NCBI GenBank assembly: GCA_964644695.1 | Contig: CAZXWN010000009.1 | Coordinates: 1-64,000, forward strand | Length of the DNA stretch: 64,000 nt | Origin: CAZXWN01 sp964644695 [NCBI: uncultured bacterium] | Lineage (GTDB): Bacteria; UBP4; UBA4092 | Reading direction: 5' to 3' | Part shown: piece after piece, positions 45,545-53,760 of the stretch | Layout of the letters: every line of letters begins with the position of its first letter | Position numbering within the stretch: position 1 is the stretch's first letter | Notes under the pieces: generated by a model | The model's input: the letters and a program-made list of their open reading frames with translations, nothing else | The model's database searches: none | What the model was told of the DNA's origin: nothing | Translations under genes and position numbers: made by a program

Positions 45545-45576
45545 AGAAAAAGCCTGTTTCCGAAGAAACAGGCTTT
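45545..45576 (-). terminator. Terminator of the LURP-one-like gene
   Basis: On the minus strand AAAGCCTGTTTC-TTCG-GAAACAGGCTTT (45549-45576) is a perfect 12-bp stem with a UUCG tetraloop followed by a T-rich tail. Confidence 0.93.
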
Positions 45577-45597
45577 GGTAAGATTCAGGGAATAATA

Positions 45598-46179
45598 CTA
45601 GTCTTGACGGCCTTCAATAGCAGACAGGAGGATGGCGGCGGCAATTCCCATCCGACGGTCCAACATCTTCCCCATATCCATGGAGAAGTCCATGTTGATT
45701 TTCAGAACAAAGGGGTTAAAGTTTTGTTTGAATTTGAAAACGGTCATTCCGTTGATCGTCCCATCGAATTTCTGTGGAATCAGGTTGGTGAGGAACCGGC
45801 GTAACAGGGCCATTGCCATACTGTCTTCTGCAATCAATCCTATCTCCCGGTCCTGAGAATCCATGATGATCCATTCATCTTTAATGATGGATTTGAGACC
45901 CTTCCGGCGGAGAGCACCAATTTTCTGTCCGTTGGTGGAATCGTAGATGTCATAGGTGGCGGCGATGTCGATGATTTGCCGGGCACTGATTCGGAGGACT
46001 TCGGTTTGTTTGTCCTCACCGGTATAGAGCCGGATATCTTCCTTGAGTTTGAAGGCTTTCATCTCACAGAAAAATGCCAGTTCGTTGGCGGGATTGTAGA
46101 TGTGGAATGCACCACCGAAAAATTTCAACACCTTCCGCCGGATCATGTAATTAGAATAAGAAAAACGAGTATCAACCAT
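45598..46179 (-). CDS. LURP-one-related / phospholipid-scramblase-like protein
   Basis: A 193-residue protein with the Tubby-like beta-barrel pattern of the LURP-one-related (YxjI) and scramblase families. MIRRKVLKFFGGAFHIYNPANELAFFCEMKAFKLKEDIRLYT starts the barrel, DIYDSTNGQKIGALRRKGLKSIIKDEWIIMD follows, and a C-terminal hydrophobic strand/helix ends in MGIAAAILLSAIEGRQD. Its function in bacteria is unsettled. The ATG at 46179 has GGAGGG 12 bases upstream. Monocistronic with its own terminator. Confidence 0.87.
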   Translation of the reverse strand: MVDTRFSYSNYMIRRKVLKFFGGAFHIYNPANELAFFCEMKAFKLKEDIRLYTGEDKQTEVLRISARQIIDIAATYDIYDSTNGQKIGALRRKGLKSIIKDEWIIMDSQDREIGLIAEDSMAMALLRRFLTNLIPQKFDGTINGMTVFKFKQNFNPFVLKINMDFSMDMGKMLDRRMGIAAAILLSAIEGRQD

Positions 46180-46379
46180 AGTTCACAAATGCCCTCCCAA
46201 TAGTTTATGGTTACCAATCTATCACATCGAACTGGAAGTCAACAACAGTCAGTCGCTTTTCGGTGAAAAATATTTGTAAAGATAACCTGATATAAGTATA
46301 ATCTCCGTTAAGATGGACCGTTTGGGGGACTCGAATTTCTACCCAGTCAATCACGTTTTATTTAAGGAGAGTTGTGTTT

Positions 46380-47240
46380 ATGAATAAGAAACAATATCTG
46401 GGATGGATCGTTGTGGTGATGGTCATGGTTCTGGGGAGTGTGAGTTTATCGGTGGGTGTGGAGAAAACCAGGAAGGCATCCAAACCAAAGAAGGTCCTGT
46501 TATCTGAAGTAAACTGGGTGGACCATATTTCGATTCAAAGCCAGGCGGCGACACAGGATAATCGAACCACAAAAACGATTGTCAGTAAAAACAACAAATC
46601 GCTCCGAGGTGTGGATACGACATGGTTTGAACCGGATAAGGTTTGGGCTGTGGAAAAAGAGGCTTATATTGATGCGCTGGTAGAGGTCATTCTTCAGTCA
46701 ACATATATCCAGGAACCTCCGTTACTGTTGAATCCCACGCCTGCAATGCTTCAGGATAAAGCAAATCAGTTAACACCGCAGGTGATTTATTCCAGTCCTG
46801 ATAAACAGCGGTATCAAATCAGTATCAAAGCGCCGGTACAGGTTCCGCGGCGGGTGATGCTGGATGTGTTTTTGAAGGAAATGGGTCAGACCTATTCCGT
46901 TACAACCGAATATCGGACTCTGTATTTTGTTAATCCCGGAAAGACAAAGTCGGCGTTTGCCATACCCAAAGAACAGGCAATCAAATCGACCTTATCTATC
47001 AGAGAACATGTCAGTGTTGATTTCGTGAATTGCAGTGTAGAGAAAATATTGGAGTTAGTGAATAAAGAGTTTCCAAAAATGGAATTCATCAATAATACGG
47101 AAGGTAAAGAACTTTATTCCGGCAGTGTGAAATTCAATGCCAATACAAAAGTCCAGATGGCTGATTTGGAAAAGAGTTTAGGCGTCAGTATTCAAGAAGT
47201 CCTGGTACCGAAATATATCTATAAGGTTGAAGCAAAATAG
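46380..47240 (+). CDS. Exported protein with possible secretin/TonB short N-terminal (STN)-like region
   Basis: A 286-residue protein with a signal peptide (YLGWIVVVMVMVLGSVSLSVG) and no further membrane helix. The segment VQVPRRVMLDVFLKEMGQTYSVTTEYRTLYFVNPG resembles the STN/N0 fold of secretins and TonB receptors, and VSVDFVNCSVEKILELVNKEF may be a second, similar beta-alpha-beta unit. Both ideas are tentative. AGGAG at 46365-46369 lies 10 bases before the ATG at 46380; a GTG at 46374 is also in frame. A strong terminator follows, so it is monocistronic. Confidence 0.7.
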   Translation: MNKKQYLGWIVVVMVMVLGSVSLSVGVEKTRKASKPKKVLLSEVNWVDHISIQSQAATQDNRTTKTIVSKNNKSLRGVDTTWFEPDKVWAVEKEAYIDALVEVILQSTYIQEPPLLLNPTPAMLQDKANQLTPQVIYSSPDKQRYQISIKAPVQVPRRVMLDVFLKEMGQTYSVTTEYRTLYFVNPGKTKSAFAIPKEQAIKSTLSIREHVSVDFVNCSVEKILELVNKEFPKMEFINNTEGKELYSGSVKFNANTKVQMADLEKSLGVSIQEVLVPKYIYKVEAK

Positions 47241-47255
47241 AGGAAGTCATTTATT

Positions 47256-47290
47256 GCAGGGGCGTCTGTTACTGATGCCCCTGCTTTTTA
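47256..47290 (+). terminator. Rho-independent terminator
   Basis: GCAGGGGC (47256-47263) and GCCCCTGC (47277-47284) form a perfect 8-bp stem followed by TTTTTATTTTTT. Confidence 0.93.
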
Positions 47291-47682
47291 TTTTTTACAT
47301 GATTGGTTTGTGGGTGAGTTGAATAAGTTATAAACCCTTAAAGTGTGGATATTTCAGTAAAAACAACAGGGGATGATAATTATTTTTATGATTGAATTTG
47401 TTCATGTAGATGGAACTTGTAAGTCACCTGAAGTCAACTTTAGAGCTGAAAAACGGGTATAAAATAGAGGGGAGAAGTTGAAGGTTTTCAGAGATAAATC
47501 GGGTTGACCGGAGGGGGCTGACTTGATAAGATAATACACTTCACAGCGAGTTGGCCCAAATAAGTTGGGATTTGTTTGGGAACGGGATATGATTAAGACA
47601 GACGAAGTGCCTGACGGATGAGTAATAATTCCGGACGGCTTTTTTATTAAAGCTCTATAACGCCTGAAAAGGAGGAACGCCT
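47291..47682. other. Long leader region of the agmatinase gene
   Basis: About 390 bases without a gene. Near the end, GCC...CGG (47609-47616) and CCG...GGC (47631-47639) can pair with an internal mismatch and are followed by TTTTTT, 30 bases before the ribosome site. It could be an attenuator. I recognise no riboswitch family here. Confidence 0.35.
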
Positions 47683-48627
47683 ATGAGTCAAAAGAAAAAA
47701 ATAACCGGAGCCAGACAAACACTGGACCTGACCCGGGGATTCCGTCCTCCTTATCATGGGATATACGGACTCGACCCGGTAGAATATCCCTATGCTGATG
47801 CGGAAGTCGTGGTACTGCCGGTTCCTTACGAACAGACGACCTCCTATAAAGCGAACACCCGGGAAGGGCCGCGTGCCATTATTGATGCCAGCCGATATGT
47901 GGAAAGCTACGATGAAGAACTGGATTATGAGGTTTATCAGGTAGGAATCCATACCTTACCGGAACTGGATTTGGATTTTACGGGTCCGGAAAAGGCTCTG
48001 AAACAGATGGCTGTTGCTGCAGAGAACATCCTGGGTGACGGTAAATTCCTGGCCAGTCTGGGTGGAGAACACAGCGTGACTCCTGGGTTGGTGGCTGGTG
48101 TCCTGAAACACTATCCGAAATTGACCGTGTTACAACTGGACGCTCATGCCGACTTACGGAAGGAATATGAAGGTACACCCAATAGTCATGCCTGCGCCAT
48201 GCGGCGGTGTCGTGATCTGGGCGCCCAAACCTTTGGTTTCGGAATCCGAAGTTATTCGGCCGAAGAAGCTGCCTATGTGAAAAAAACAGGCCGTGCGTTC
48301 TATACGGCCCGAGAGTTAAAAGAAAACCTGTCTGTTGTAGAACAAGTGATAGACTCTATTAATGGACCTGTGTACATCAGTATTGATGTGGATGCCTTTG
48401 ATCCGGCCTATGTGCCCGCCACAGGCACCCCAGAACCGGGAGGATTAGACTGGTATGAAGTCCGGTACATCCTCCAGACCATTTGCCGTCGAACACATGT
48501 GGTAGCCTGCGACATCGTCGAGTTGGCTCCCATCGGCGGGCTGGTGGCTTCGGATTTTCTCTGTGCCAAGCTGTTATACAAACTGCTGGGCTTTGTATTT
48601 TATGAGGGTCCGAACCAAAAAAAATAA
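47683..48627 (+). CDS. speB: Agmatinase / ureohydrolase family
   Basis: A 314-residue ureohydrolase. The binuclear Mn2+ site is visible in GGEHSVTPG, LDAHADLR and DVDAFDPAYVPATGTPEPGG, and DIVELAPIGG closes the domain. The length and the PVPYEQTTSYKANTREGPRAI block fit agmatinase (agmatine to putrescine plus urea) better than arginase, but related enzymes acting on other guanidino compounds share these motifs. Cytosolic. The ATG at 47683 follows GGAGG at 7 bases. No arginine decarboxylase is adjacent. Confidence 0.88.
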   Translation: MSQKKKITGARQTLDLTRGFRPPYHGIYGLDPVEYPYADAEVVVLPVPYEQTTSYKANTREGPRAIIDASRYVESYDEELDYEVYQVGIHTLPELDLDFTGPEKALKQMAVAAENILGDGKFLASLGGEHSVTPGLVAGVLKHYPKLTVLQLDAHADLRKEYEGTPNSHACAMRRCRDLGAQTFGFGIRSYSAEEAAYVKKTGRAFYTARELKENLSVVEQVIDSINGPVYISIDVDAFDPAYVPATGTPEPGGLDWYEVRYILQTICRRTHVVACDIVELAPIGGLVASDFLCAKLLYKLLGFVFYEGPNQKK

Positions 48628-48722
48628 TCAGTTGACAATCAACCGGGGATTTATTAAAGTTTGTTGGTTATAAATTCGTTGCGACACCCCGGCGGATTGA
48701 AGAAACGAGAAAAGGAGTTACC

Positions 48723-49139
48723 ATGCCGACCAAGAAAAAAACGACCACAGCGGCCGCAGACAAGCTCACCAATGACAGCGGTGAGAAACTGACGATCCGC
48801 AAAGAACTAGTTCCGCTGTATGAGGAATTACTGCGTCAGCGTGAGCGTGTGGCCAAAGACATGCATACGGAATACGAGGAAATTGAAGCCTCTGAATTAT
48901 CCGATTGGGTCGACCTGGCCTCGGCCAGCCACGAGCGCGAACTGAGCATTATCCTCAACGGCAATAAAGATGAGGTTCTGTTAAAGATAGATCAGGCCCT
49001 CGAAATGATAAAGAACGGGACCTATGGCGTTTGTTTGAACTGTAAACAGCCGATAGCCAAGGAACGCCTGAAGGCTATCCCGTTTGCCCGGTTGTGTATC
49101 CATTGCCAGGAAAAGCTGGAACGGTACGCTCGCGGATAA
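48723..49139 (+). CDS. DksA/TraR-type zinc-finger RNA-polymerase-binding protein
   Basis: A 138-residue protein. A basic N-terminus and a coiled-coil (about 25-95) precede a C4 zinc finger CLNCKQPI...FARLCIHCQEKLE. The coiled-coil tip region ELSDWVDLASASHERELSI differs from the DxxDxA of DksA proper, but D-W-V-D-L-A-S-A keeps two acidic residues. DksA enters the polymerase secondary channel and works with ppGpp; shorter relatives vary. AGGAG five bases before the ATG at 48723 fixes the start. It ends at a strong terminator. Confidence 0.9.
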   Translation: MPTKKKTTTAAADKLTNDSGEKLTIRKELVPLYEELLRQRERVAKDMHTEYEEIEASELSDWVDLASASHERELSIILNGNKDEVLLKIDQALEMIKNGTYGVCLNCKQPIAKERLKAIPFARLCIHCQEKLERYARG

Positions 49140-49163
49140 TCCCAGTCAGAAAACGAAATAATA

Positions 49164-49205
49164 AACCGCCGTTTTCCTGACAGGAGAACGGCGGTTCTTA
49201 TTTTA
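49164..49205 (+). terminator. Terminator, probably bidirectional
   Basis: AACCGCCGTTtTCCT pairs with AGGAgAACGGCGGTT (49164-49196) around gac, followed by TTATTTT. It lies between the convergent dksA-like and hydrolase genes. Confidence 0.9.
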
Positions 49206-49235
49206 TCCGGAGTTGGAGTAAAGACGTCTCTGGGT

Positions 49236-50771
49236 TTACTGATAGAGCGGCCAGTTAGAGTTGATAGAAGATACTGTTTCGGCTCGGAACTGGTCAGCCC
49301 TTGTTCCCAACATATTAGAGTTGGTGGTAAACAATTCATGGAATCCGATCCCGAATTGTCCGGAACTGATAGAAGAATCGGTGGCGGTATGGATGACCTG
49401 TCCATCAAGTTTATAGGTGATTTGGGACCCCAGACATTCAATCCTGAATTTCCGCCAGCCCGATGACGGGTAATAGACGGGAGAGGGATTAAAGTCGGTC
49501 AGAGTCCCTGTATTGGCTTTTCCGCACCAGAGGCGGCCATTACCAGAATCCCAGGCCATGAAATAACAGGACCCTGCGGTTCCGGGTGAATCCTTGAATC
49601 CTCCATAACCGGTATCGCGGGCGAAAATCCCCACGCGTTCATAGCCGTTGGATACCAGTTCCGGCCGATATTCGCAGTAGAGGTAACATTCGACGGCATA
49701 ATCGGAGTCGGTGGAATAACCGGCCCGAATGGAATCATATCCACCACTGGGGTCTTTGACAGTGATGACATATCCGTCTCCTCCGGGTGATGCCGTCGAA
49801 AAGTAACCAACGGTAGGTTGAACGAATTTAGCCGTCCATGTCATTTCCGGACCCCCCACCGGGAAGTTATCCGTGTATGGGAAACCGGGTTGCGAGGAAG
49901 TCTGTCCGGTATAGGCGGGGAAGGTGATTTTATTCCACCAGATATAACTGGAGCGGAGATGGTTACTATGGTCATTAGCCTGATTTCCCTCAAACCCGTT
50001 TACCTGGAACTGTCCAGAGATGGTCTTATCCCGATAAATCAATTCTGCTGAGGTTCCCGAGTAAGTAAAGGGAACGGTGCCACTGAAGGGCGTCCGAGTC
50101 AGACCTAGATTGTTTATCAGGTACTGGGCGGTTTCGGAAGTAGAGGCATAAGTCCCCGGCATGATTTGGGTATGAGTCATTACCCACCACCTCTGATTTA
50201 CAACGGCTTCCCGACAGTATCGGAGGAACGGTGCCATGTTGGTGGAACTGACACTGGGCTTGGCTGGGGCGTAACTGGCATAAGGGGTATCCAGCATACA
50301 AAGGGCATCAATTTGCTGGTAATCCGATTCTCTTAGAAGGATTTGTTTGATGCCGCCAAAAGCCGCAGACCAACCTGAAAGACAGATAAAACGATATTGG
50401 GGATTGGTCGTATAACCTATGGCTCGTAAGCGGTCTTTACCCAGGTCGAGAATTTGCTGGAAGCTGGTCGAAGGTGAGAAGTAGGTGTCATAAGCCCCCG
50501 AAAGACTTCCGGTCGTCAGGCTGAAGAGGATGGCCTGTTTCCCCGTTTTCATGAACTGGGTCGTCATCAGAGACAAGTCCCCGTGAAGATGAATGAGGGT
50601 ATCTACATTGTCCCCATCGGGTGTCCAGTTTGCCGGAATATAGAGATACAGGGGAGTATTCGTCAGTTTATAGAGTTGAGAGGTGGATACACTGTAACTC
50701 CATGATGCTGAAGATAGAAATAGACTACACAAGATAACCAGTATTCCAATTATTCGAAAATGTTTAGGCAT
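49236..50771 (-). CDS. Exported alpha/beta-hydrolase-like protein fused to a lectin/LamG-like domain
   Basis: A 511-residue protein with a signal peptide (FRIIGILVILCSLFLSSASWS). Residues about 30-290 look like an alpha/beta hydrolase: LIHLHGDLSLMTTQF near the oxyanion region, and the nucleophile elbow CLSGWSAAFGG (G-x-S-x-x-x-G) followed by DALCMLDTPY. Residues about 300-505 form a beta-sandwich resembling concanavalin-like/LamG or DUF1080 folds, with AVECYLYCEYR, ERVGIFARD, WRKFRIECLGSQITYKLDGQVIH and GQFGIGFHE. It could be a secreted esterase or polysaccharide-acting enzyme. An ATG at 50876 is in frame but would bury the signal peptide; the ATG at 50771 has GGAAGG nine bases upstream. Confidence 0.78.
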   Translation of the reverse strand: MPKHFRIIGILVILCSLFLSSASWSYSVSTSQLYKLTNTPLYLYIPANWTPDGDNVDTLIHLHGDLSLMTTQFMKTGKQAILFSLTTGSLSGAYDTYFSPSTSFQQILDLGKDRLRAIGYTTNPQYRFICLSGWSAAFGGIKQILLRESDYQQIDALCMLDTPYASYAPAKPSVSSTNMAPFLRYCREAVVNQRWWVMTHTQIMPGTYASTSETAQYLINNLGLTRTPFSGTVPFTYSGTSAELIYRDKTISGQFQVNGFEGNQANDHSNHLRSSYIWWNKITFPAYTGQTSSQPGFPYTDNFPVGGPEMTWTAKFVQPTVGYFSTASPGGDGYVITVKDPSGGYDSIRAGYSTDSDYAVECYLYCEYRPELVSNGYERVGIFARDTGYGGFKDSPGTAGSCYFMAWDSGNGRLWCGKANTGTLTDFNPSPVYYPSSGWRKFRIECLGSQITYKLDGQVIHTATDSSISSGQFGIGFHELFTTNSNMLGTRADQFRAETVSSINSNWPLYQ

Positions 50772-50969
50772 ATCCCAGAACCTTCCTAAAATAATGTAGA
50801 TATTTGCGTCGCTTGTAAAACAGTACCCTCTTTGAGTCTGGATGAGATTATAACCATGATTTATCGGATTTGGCAAGAAATAGGAGCCTTTCGGAACTAA
50901 TTGGTGTGGAGAGAGGGTTTATATGTTAATAGATTGGACACTGTTTGTGGTTTTTGGGAGGAATAGAAT

Positions 50970-51605
50970 ATGGACAGTAAATGGATTCTCCTGAGTTTGA
51001 TTGTATTAGCAGGTCTGAGTGTCATGGCTTGGGCGGTGACGGAAGGTAAGTCGGTGGCAATCAAAAAATCCGTTAAATCCGAGTCATCGGTCAGTAAGGA
51101 TACGACCCTATATACTTTTGTGATGAAAGATATCGACGGTAAAGATGTGAGGTTATCGGATTATAAGGGCAAGGTAGTCCTGATTGTGAATGTGGCATCC
51201 AAATGTGGTTTTACTTCACAGTACAAAGGATTGGAAGCCCTTTATCGAGAATACAAAAACAAGGGGTTTGTCGTACTGGGGTTCCCCAGCAATAACTTCA
51301 TGGGCCAGGAACCAGGCAGTAATAAAGAAATCAAAGAGTTTTGTACTTTGAAATATGATGTTACTTTTCCCATGTTCGAGAAGATTGAAGTAAAAGGGAA
51401 GGACCAACACGCCTTGTATCAATGGCTGACTTCCGGCGGCGGTGATGCGAAACTGGCAGGCCCCATCAGCTGGAATTTTAACAAGTTCCTCATCGGTAAA
51501 GACGGAAAGATTATTACCCGGTGGGGTTCCCGAACCACTCCGGAAGATTCCGAAATCGTTAAAGAAGTGGTGGCGGCACTGAATCGAAAACCTTCTGCAA
51601 AGTAG
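50970..51605 (+). CDS. Exported glutathione peroxidase-family protein
   Basis: A 211-residue protein. A signal peptide or anchor (ILLSLIVLAGLSVMAWAVT) precedes a thioredoxin-fold peroxidase. The site is NVASKCGFTSQY with peroxidatic C79, then FPSNNFMGQEPGS and the WNFNKF tryptophan block, giving the Cys-Gln-Trp triad. NVASKCG marks the Cys-type, not selenocysteine, form; such enzymes usually use thioredoxin. Export is unusual for the family and suggests periplasmic peroxide or lipid-peroxide defence. GGAGG precedes the ATG at 50970. Confidence 0.92.
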   Translation: MDSKWILLSLIVLAGLSVMAWAVTEGKSVAIKKSVKSESSVSKDTTLYTFVMKDIDGKDVRLSDYKGKVVLIVNVASKCGFTSQYKGLEALYREYKNKGFVVLGFPSNNFMGQEPGSNKEIKEFCTLKYDVTFPMFEKIEVKGKDQHALYQWLTSGGGDAKLAGPISWNFNKFLIGKDGKIITRWGSRTTPEDSEIVKEVVAALNRKPSAK

Positions 51606-51617
51606 AGAGAAAAAAAC

Positions 51618-51655
51618 AAAACCGGTCCATTCAAGGGAATGGGCCGGTTTTTATT
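51618..51655 (+). terminator. Terminator after the peroxidase gene
   Basis: AAACCGGtCCATTC and GAATGGgCCGGTTT form a stem of about 13 pairs with a T-run. It sits between convergent genes and may act both ways. Confidence 0.9.
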
Positions 51656-51666
51656 ATGCGGAGGGT

Positions 51667-52170
51667 TTAACGATATTCGGTTCTCCAAATATCGCCTTTA
51701 CTGTTTAGACCATTGGTGGGGTCATAGGTCACCGGAAGTGATTTGAGAATATTCCGGTCCATGGTCAAGGCTGAATAGATGGAGAGTTTGGCCTTTTTCG
51801 CAGGATACCCAATGTCCATGATTTTATCCGGACCGACGGAAACGACGATCCACTGGCTGCTGTTTGAACAATATAATAATGGGTTATTAGGTTCTTTCTT
51901 ATATGAGTCAGGGAGCGTTGATTTGTAGTAGGCAACCGGTGTTGTTAATGATTTAGGAGGGATCGGCTGTCCGAGATTATTGGTATCTGGTTGGGGATAC
52001 GCATTGTTATCCACACAATAAGATTCCAAGGCGGTTGCGGTACTCCGAAGGGTATTTTTCATTTGTACATAAGCGGATTCTTCCCAATTACCAACCCCCA
52101 TAAAAAGAAGACCCGCCAGAAGAATGAAAGTTATCAATAAGAATTTCCCCAGTTTTGATTTAAGTGACAT
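51667..52170 (-). CDS. GspG/pilin-like exported protein without a prepilin motif
   Basis: A 167-residue protein with one N-terminal helix (KLGKFLLITFILLAGLLFMGVG) and a domain that follows the major-pseudopilin pattern: NTLRSTATALESYCVDNNAYPQP, LTTPVAYYKSTLPD, CSNSSQWIVVSVGPDKIMDIGY and a C-terminal YDPTNGLNSKGDIWR, typical of the calcium-loop end of GspG. The cleavage motif G-F-T-L-I-E is absent, so it may be a membrane-anchored relative not assembled as a pilin. A TTG at 52185 is in frame, but GGAGG eight bases before the ATG at 52170 decides the start. Confidence 0.78.
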   Translation of the reverse strand: MSLKSKLGKFLLITFILLAGLLFMGVGNWEESAYVQMKNTLRSTATALESYCVDNNAYPQPDTNNLGQPIPPKSLTTPVAYYKSTLPDSYKKEPNNPLLYCSNSSQWIVVSVGPDKIMDIGYPAKKAKLSIYSALTMDRNILKSLPVTYDPTNGLNSKGDIWRTEYR

Positions 52171-52287
52171 AACATACGCCTCCAAGTTTTTTATCTTGCA
52201 AAGTCTTAATGGGATTCATCATACTTTATAATGACAATTTATACCAACTAATTATTGACCGATTCATGAATAGAAGAACTATAAACA

Positions 52288-53703
52288 ATGTGTGATTTTT
52301 GTCAGATGGGTGCAGTGACAGGGTTTGTTCGGTGTTGGGAGACGAGAGACCCCCTGGCGGGGATACGCGTATCCAATGGACGGAACATCGTCTATACCGA
52401 TGAGAATGGAAAATTTACTTTACCCGTAAAACATGGAGAGACGGTGTTTGTCATCAAGCCTCGGGACTGGTCGGTGGTTCAGAATGAAAATGGAGTCCCG
52501 GAATTTTTCCATCGAGTCAGTGATGATTATGCAGAGATGGAGTTTCTTTTGGAACCCACTCCGGAACCGGATGATTTTCGGATGGTGATTTTAACCGATC
52601 CCCATCTCACAGGTAGAGACGAGGATTTAAGTAATCTGGACCGAAGTTTATTGTCAGAATTACGATTGTTGGATTTCCAGTGGGCGTCAGTTCTGGGTGA
52701 TATTGCGACGAATCGTCCCGACTTACTGAAAGAATTTAAGGCCGTAATGGGAAGTTTGCGGCGGCCCTGGTATCCAGTGGTTGGAAACCATGACCGGAAT
52801 TATGAGGGTGTTCACGATGACACCTGGACCCAAATCATGTCACCGGAGTATTACAGTTTTGATTATGGCCCGGTCCATGTGCTGGTATTGGATGACTATC
52901 CCAATTATGACCCGGACCCGTTACGAATCGATTATGCTTTTGGACCGGATCAGATGCGATATATTGAACAAGACTTGAAGTTGATACCCCCTTCAAAACC
53001 GGTCTTATTACTGATGCACATTTCATTGAATCAAGTGAAGGAGTGCAGGGAAGTCTGTCAGTTATTGGAAGGCCGTCCGGTGGTTTTTTCGGTATCTGGG
53101 CATGCGCACAACCAAAGTTGTTTTCGACTTACGCCTGAGCAGGGATGGAATTCGGAGTTTCCTCACTGGCATATCATTCTCTCTGCTGCCTGTGGGGCGT
53201 GGTGGATGGGAGCCCGAGACGAGTTTGGCATCCCTCATGCACTTCAGGGGGATGGGACACCCACGGGATATTTGGTCATCGAGTTTAATAAGGGTCAATT
53301 TCATCCCCGGTTCAAGGTGTCTGGTAGACAAGGCGATTTCCAGATGTCTTTATATGCGCCCTCCTTCGTTTCTGCTTCGTTCCCGGAACCGGTATCCTTT
53401 ATAGTTAACGCCTATTTAGCATCAAGGGAAGACACTATGGAAGGTCGTCTGGATGACGGGACATGGTTTCCTCTGGTGTGGGAGAAAGGACCTGATGGAT
53501 TTCAGGTGGAGACACTGGCCCGGGAACAAGCGATTAACAGCCTACTCGTCCAGCCAATTTCTGCGACTCAGGACTGTGACCACCGATGGGTTGGAACTCT
53601 TCCCCGGGATTTAAGCCCCGGTTTTCATCTGCTGGAAATCCGGCATCGAAACCCCTGGGGTGATGAACATCAAGCCAGTCAAATCATTAAAGTAACGGAA
53701 TAA
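52288..53703 (+). CDS. Calcineurin-like phosphoesterase with MetallophosN and MetallophosC domains
   Basis: A 471-residue protein. An N-terminal beta-sandwich (about 8-85, GFVRCWETRDPLAGIRVSNGRNIVYTDENGKF) is of the carboxypeptidase-regulatory type. A metallophosphoesterase core follows (LTDPHLTG, SVLGDIAT, VVGNHD, LLMHISL, VSGHAHNQ), giving the full D-x-H, G-D, G-N-H-D and G-H-x-H metal sites. A C-terminal beta domain (about 345-470) completes it. No signal peptide is visible, so it is probably cytosolic, although many relatives are exported. The substrate is unknown. The ATG at 52288 has a weak ribosome site. Confidence 0.9.
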   Translation: MCDFCQMGAVTGFVRCWETRDPLAGIRVSNGRNIVYTDENGKFTLPVKHGETVFVIKPRDWSVVQNENGVPEFFHRVSDDYAEMEFLLEPTPEPDDFRMVILTDPHLTGRDEDLSNLDRSLLSELRLLDFQWASVLGDIATNRPDLLKEFKAVMGSLRRPWYPVVGNHDRNYEGVHDDTWTQIMSPEYYSFDYGPVHVLVLDDYPNYDPDPLRIDYAFGPDQMRYIEQDLKLIPPSKPVLLLMHISLNQVKECREVCQLLEGRPVVFSVSGHAHNQSCFRLTPEQGWNSEFPHWHIILSAACGAWWMGARDEFGIPHALQGDGTPTGYLVIEFNKGQFHPRFKVSGRQGDFQMSLYAPSFVSASFPEPVSFIVNAYLASREDTMEGRLDDGTWFPLVWEKGPDGFQVETLAREQAINSLLVQPISATQDCDHRWVGTLPRDLSPGFHLLEIRHRNPWGDEHQASQIIKVTE

Positions 53704-53713
53704 AGAAAAATAA

Positions 53714-53750
53714 GAAACCCGGTCCTCAGAAATGAGGACCGGGTTATTTT
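53714..53750. terminator. Bidirectional terminator
   Basis: AACCCGGTCCTCA-gaaa-TGAGGACCGGGTT (53716-53745) is a perfect 13-bp stem with T-rich tails in both directions, between convergent genes. Confidence 0.93.
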
Positions 53751-53760
53751 TATATTCAAA

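Noticed and set aside
47500-47682. Guanidine riboswitch before the agmatinase gene
   Set aside because: Neither the paired ACGR loops of guanidine-II nor the guanidine-I core could be found by eye.
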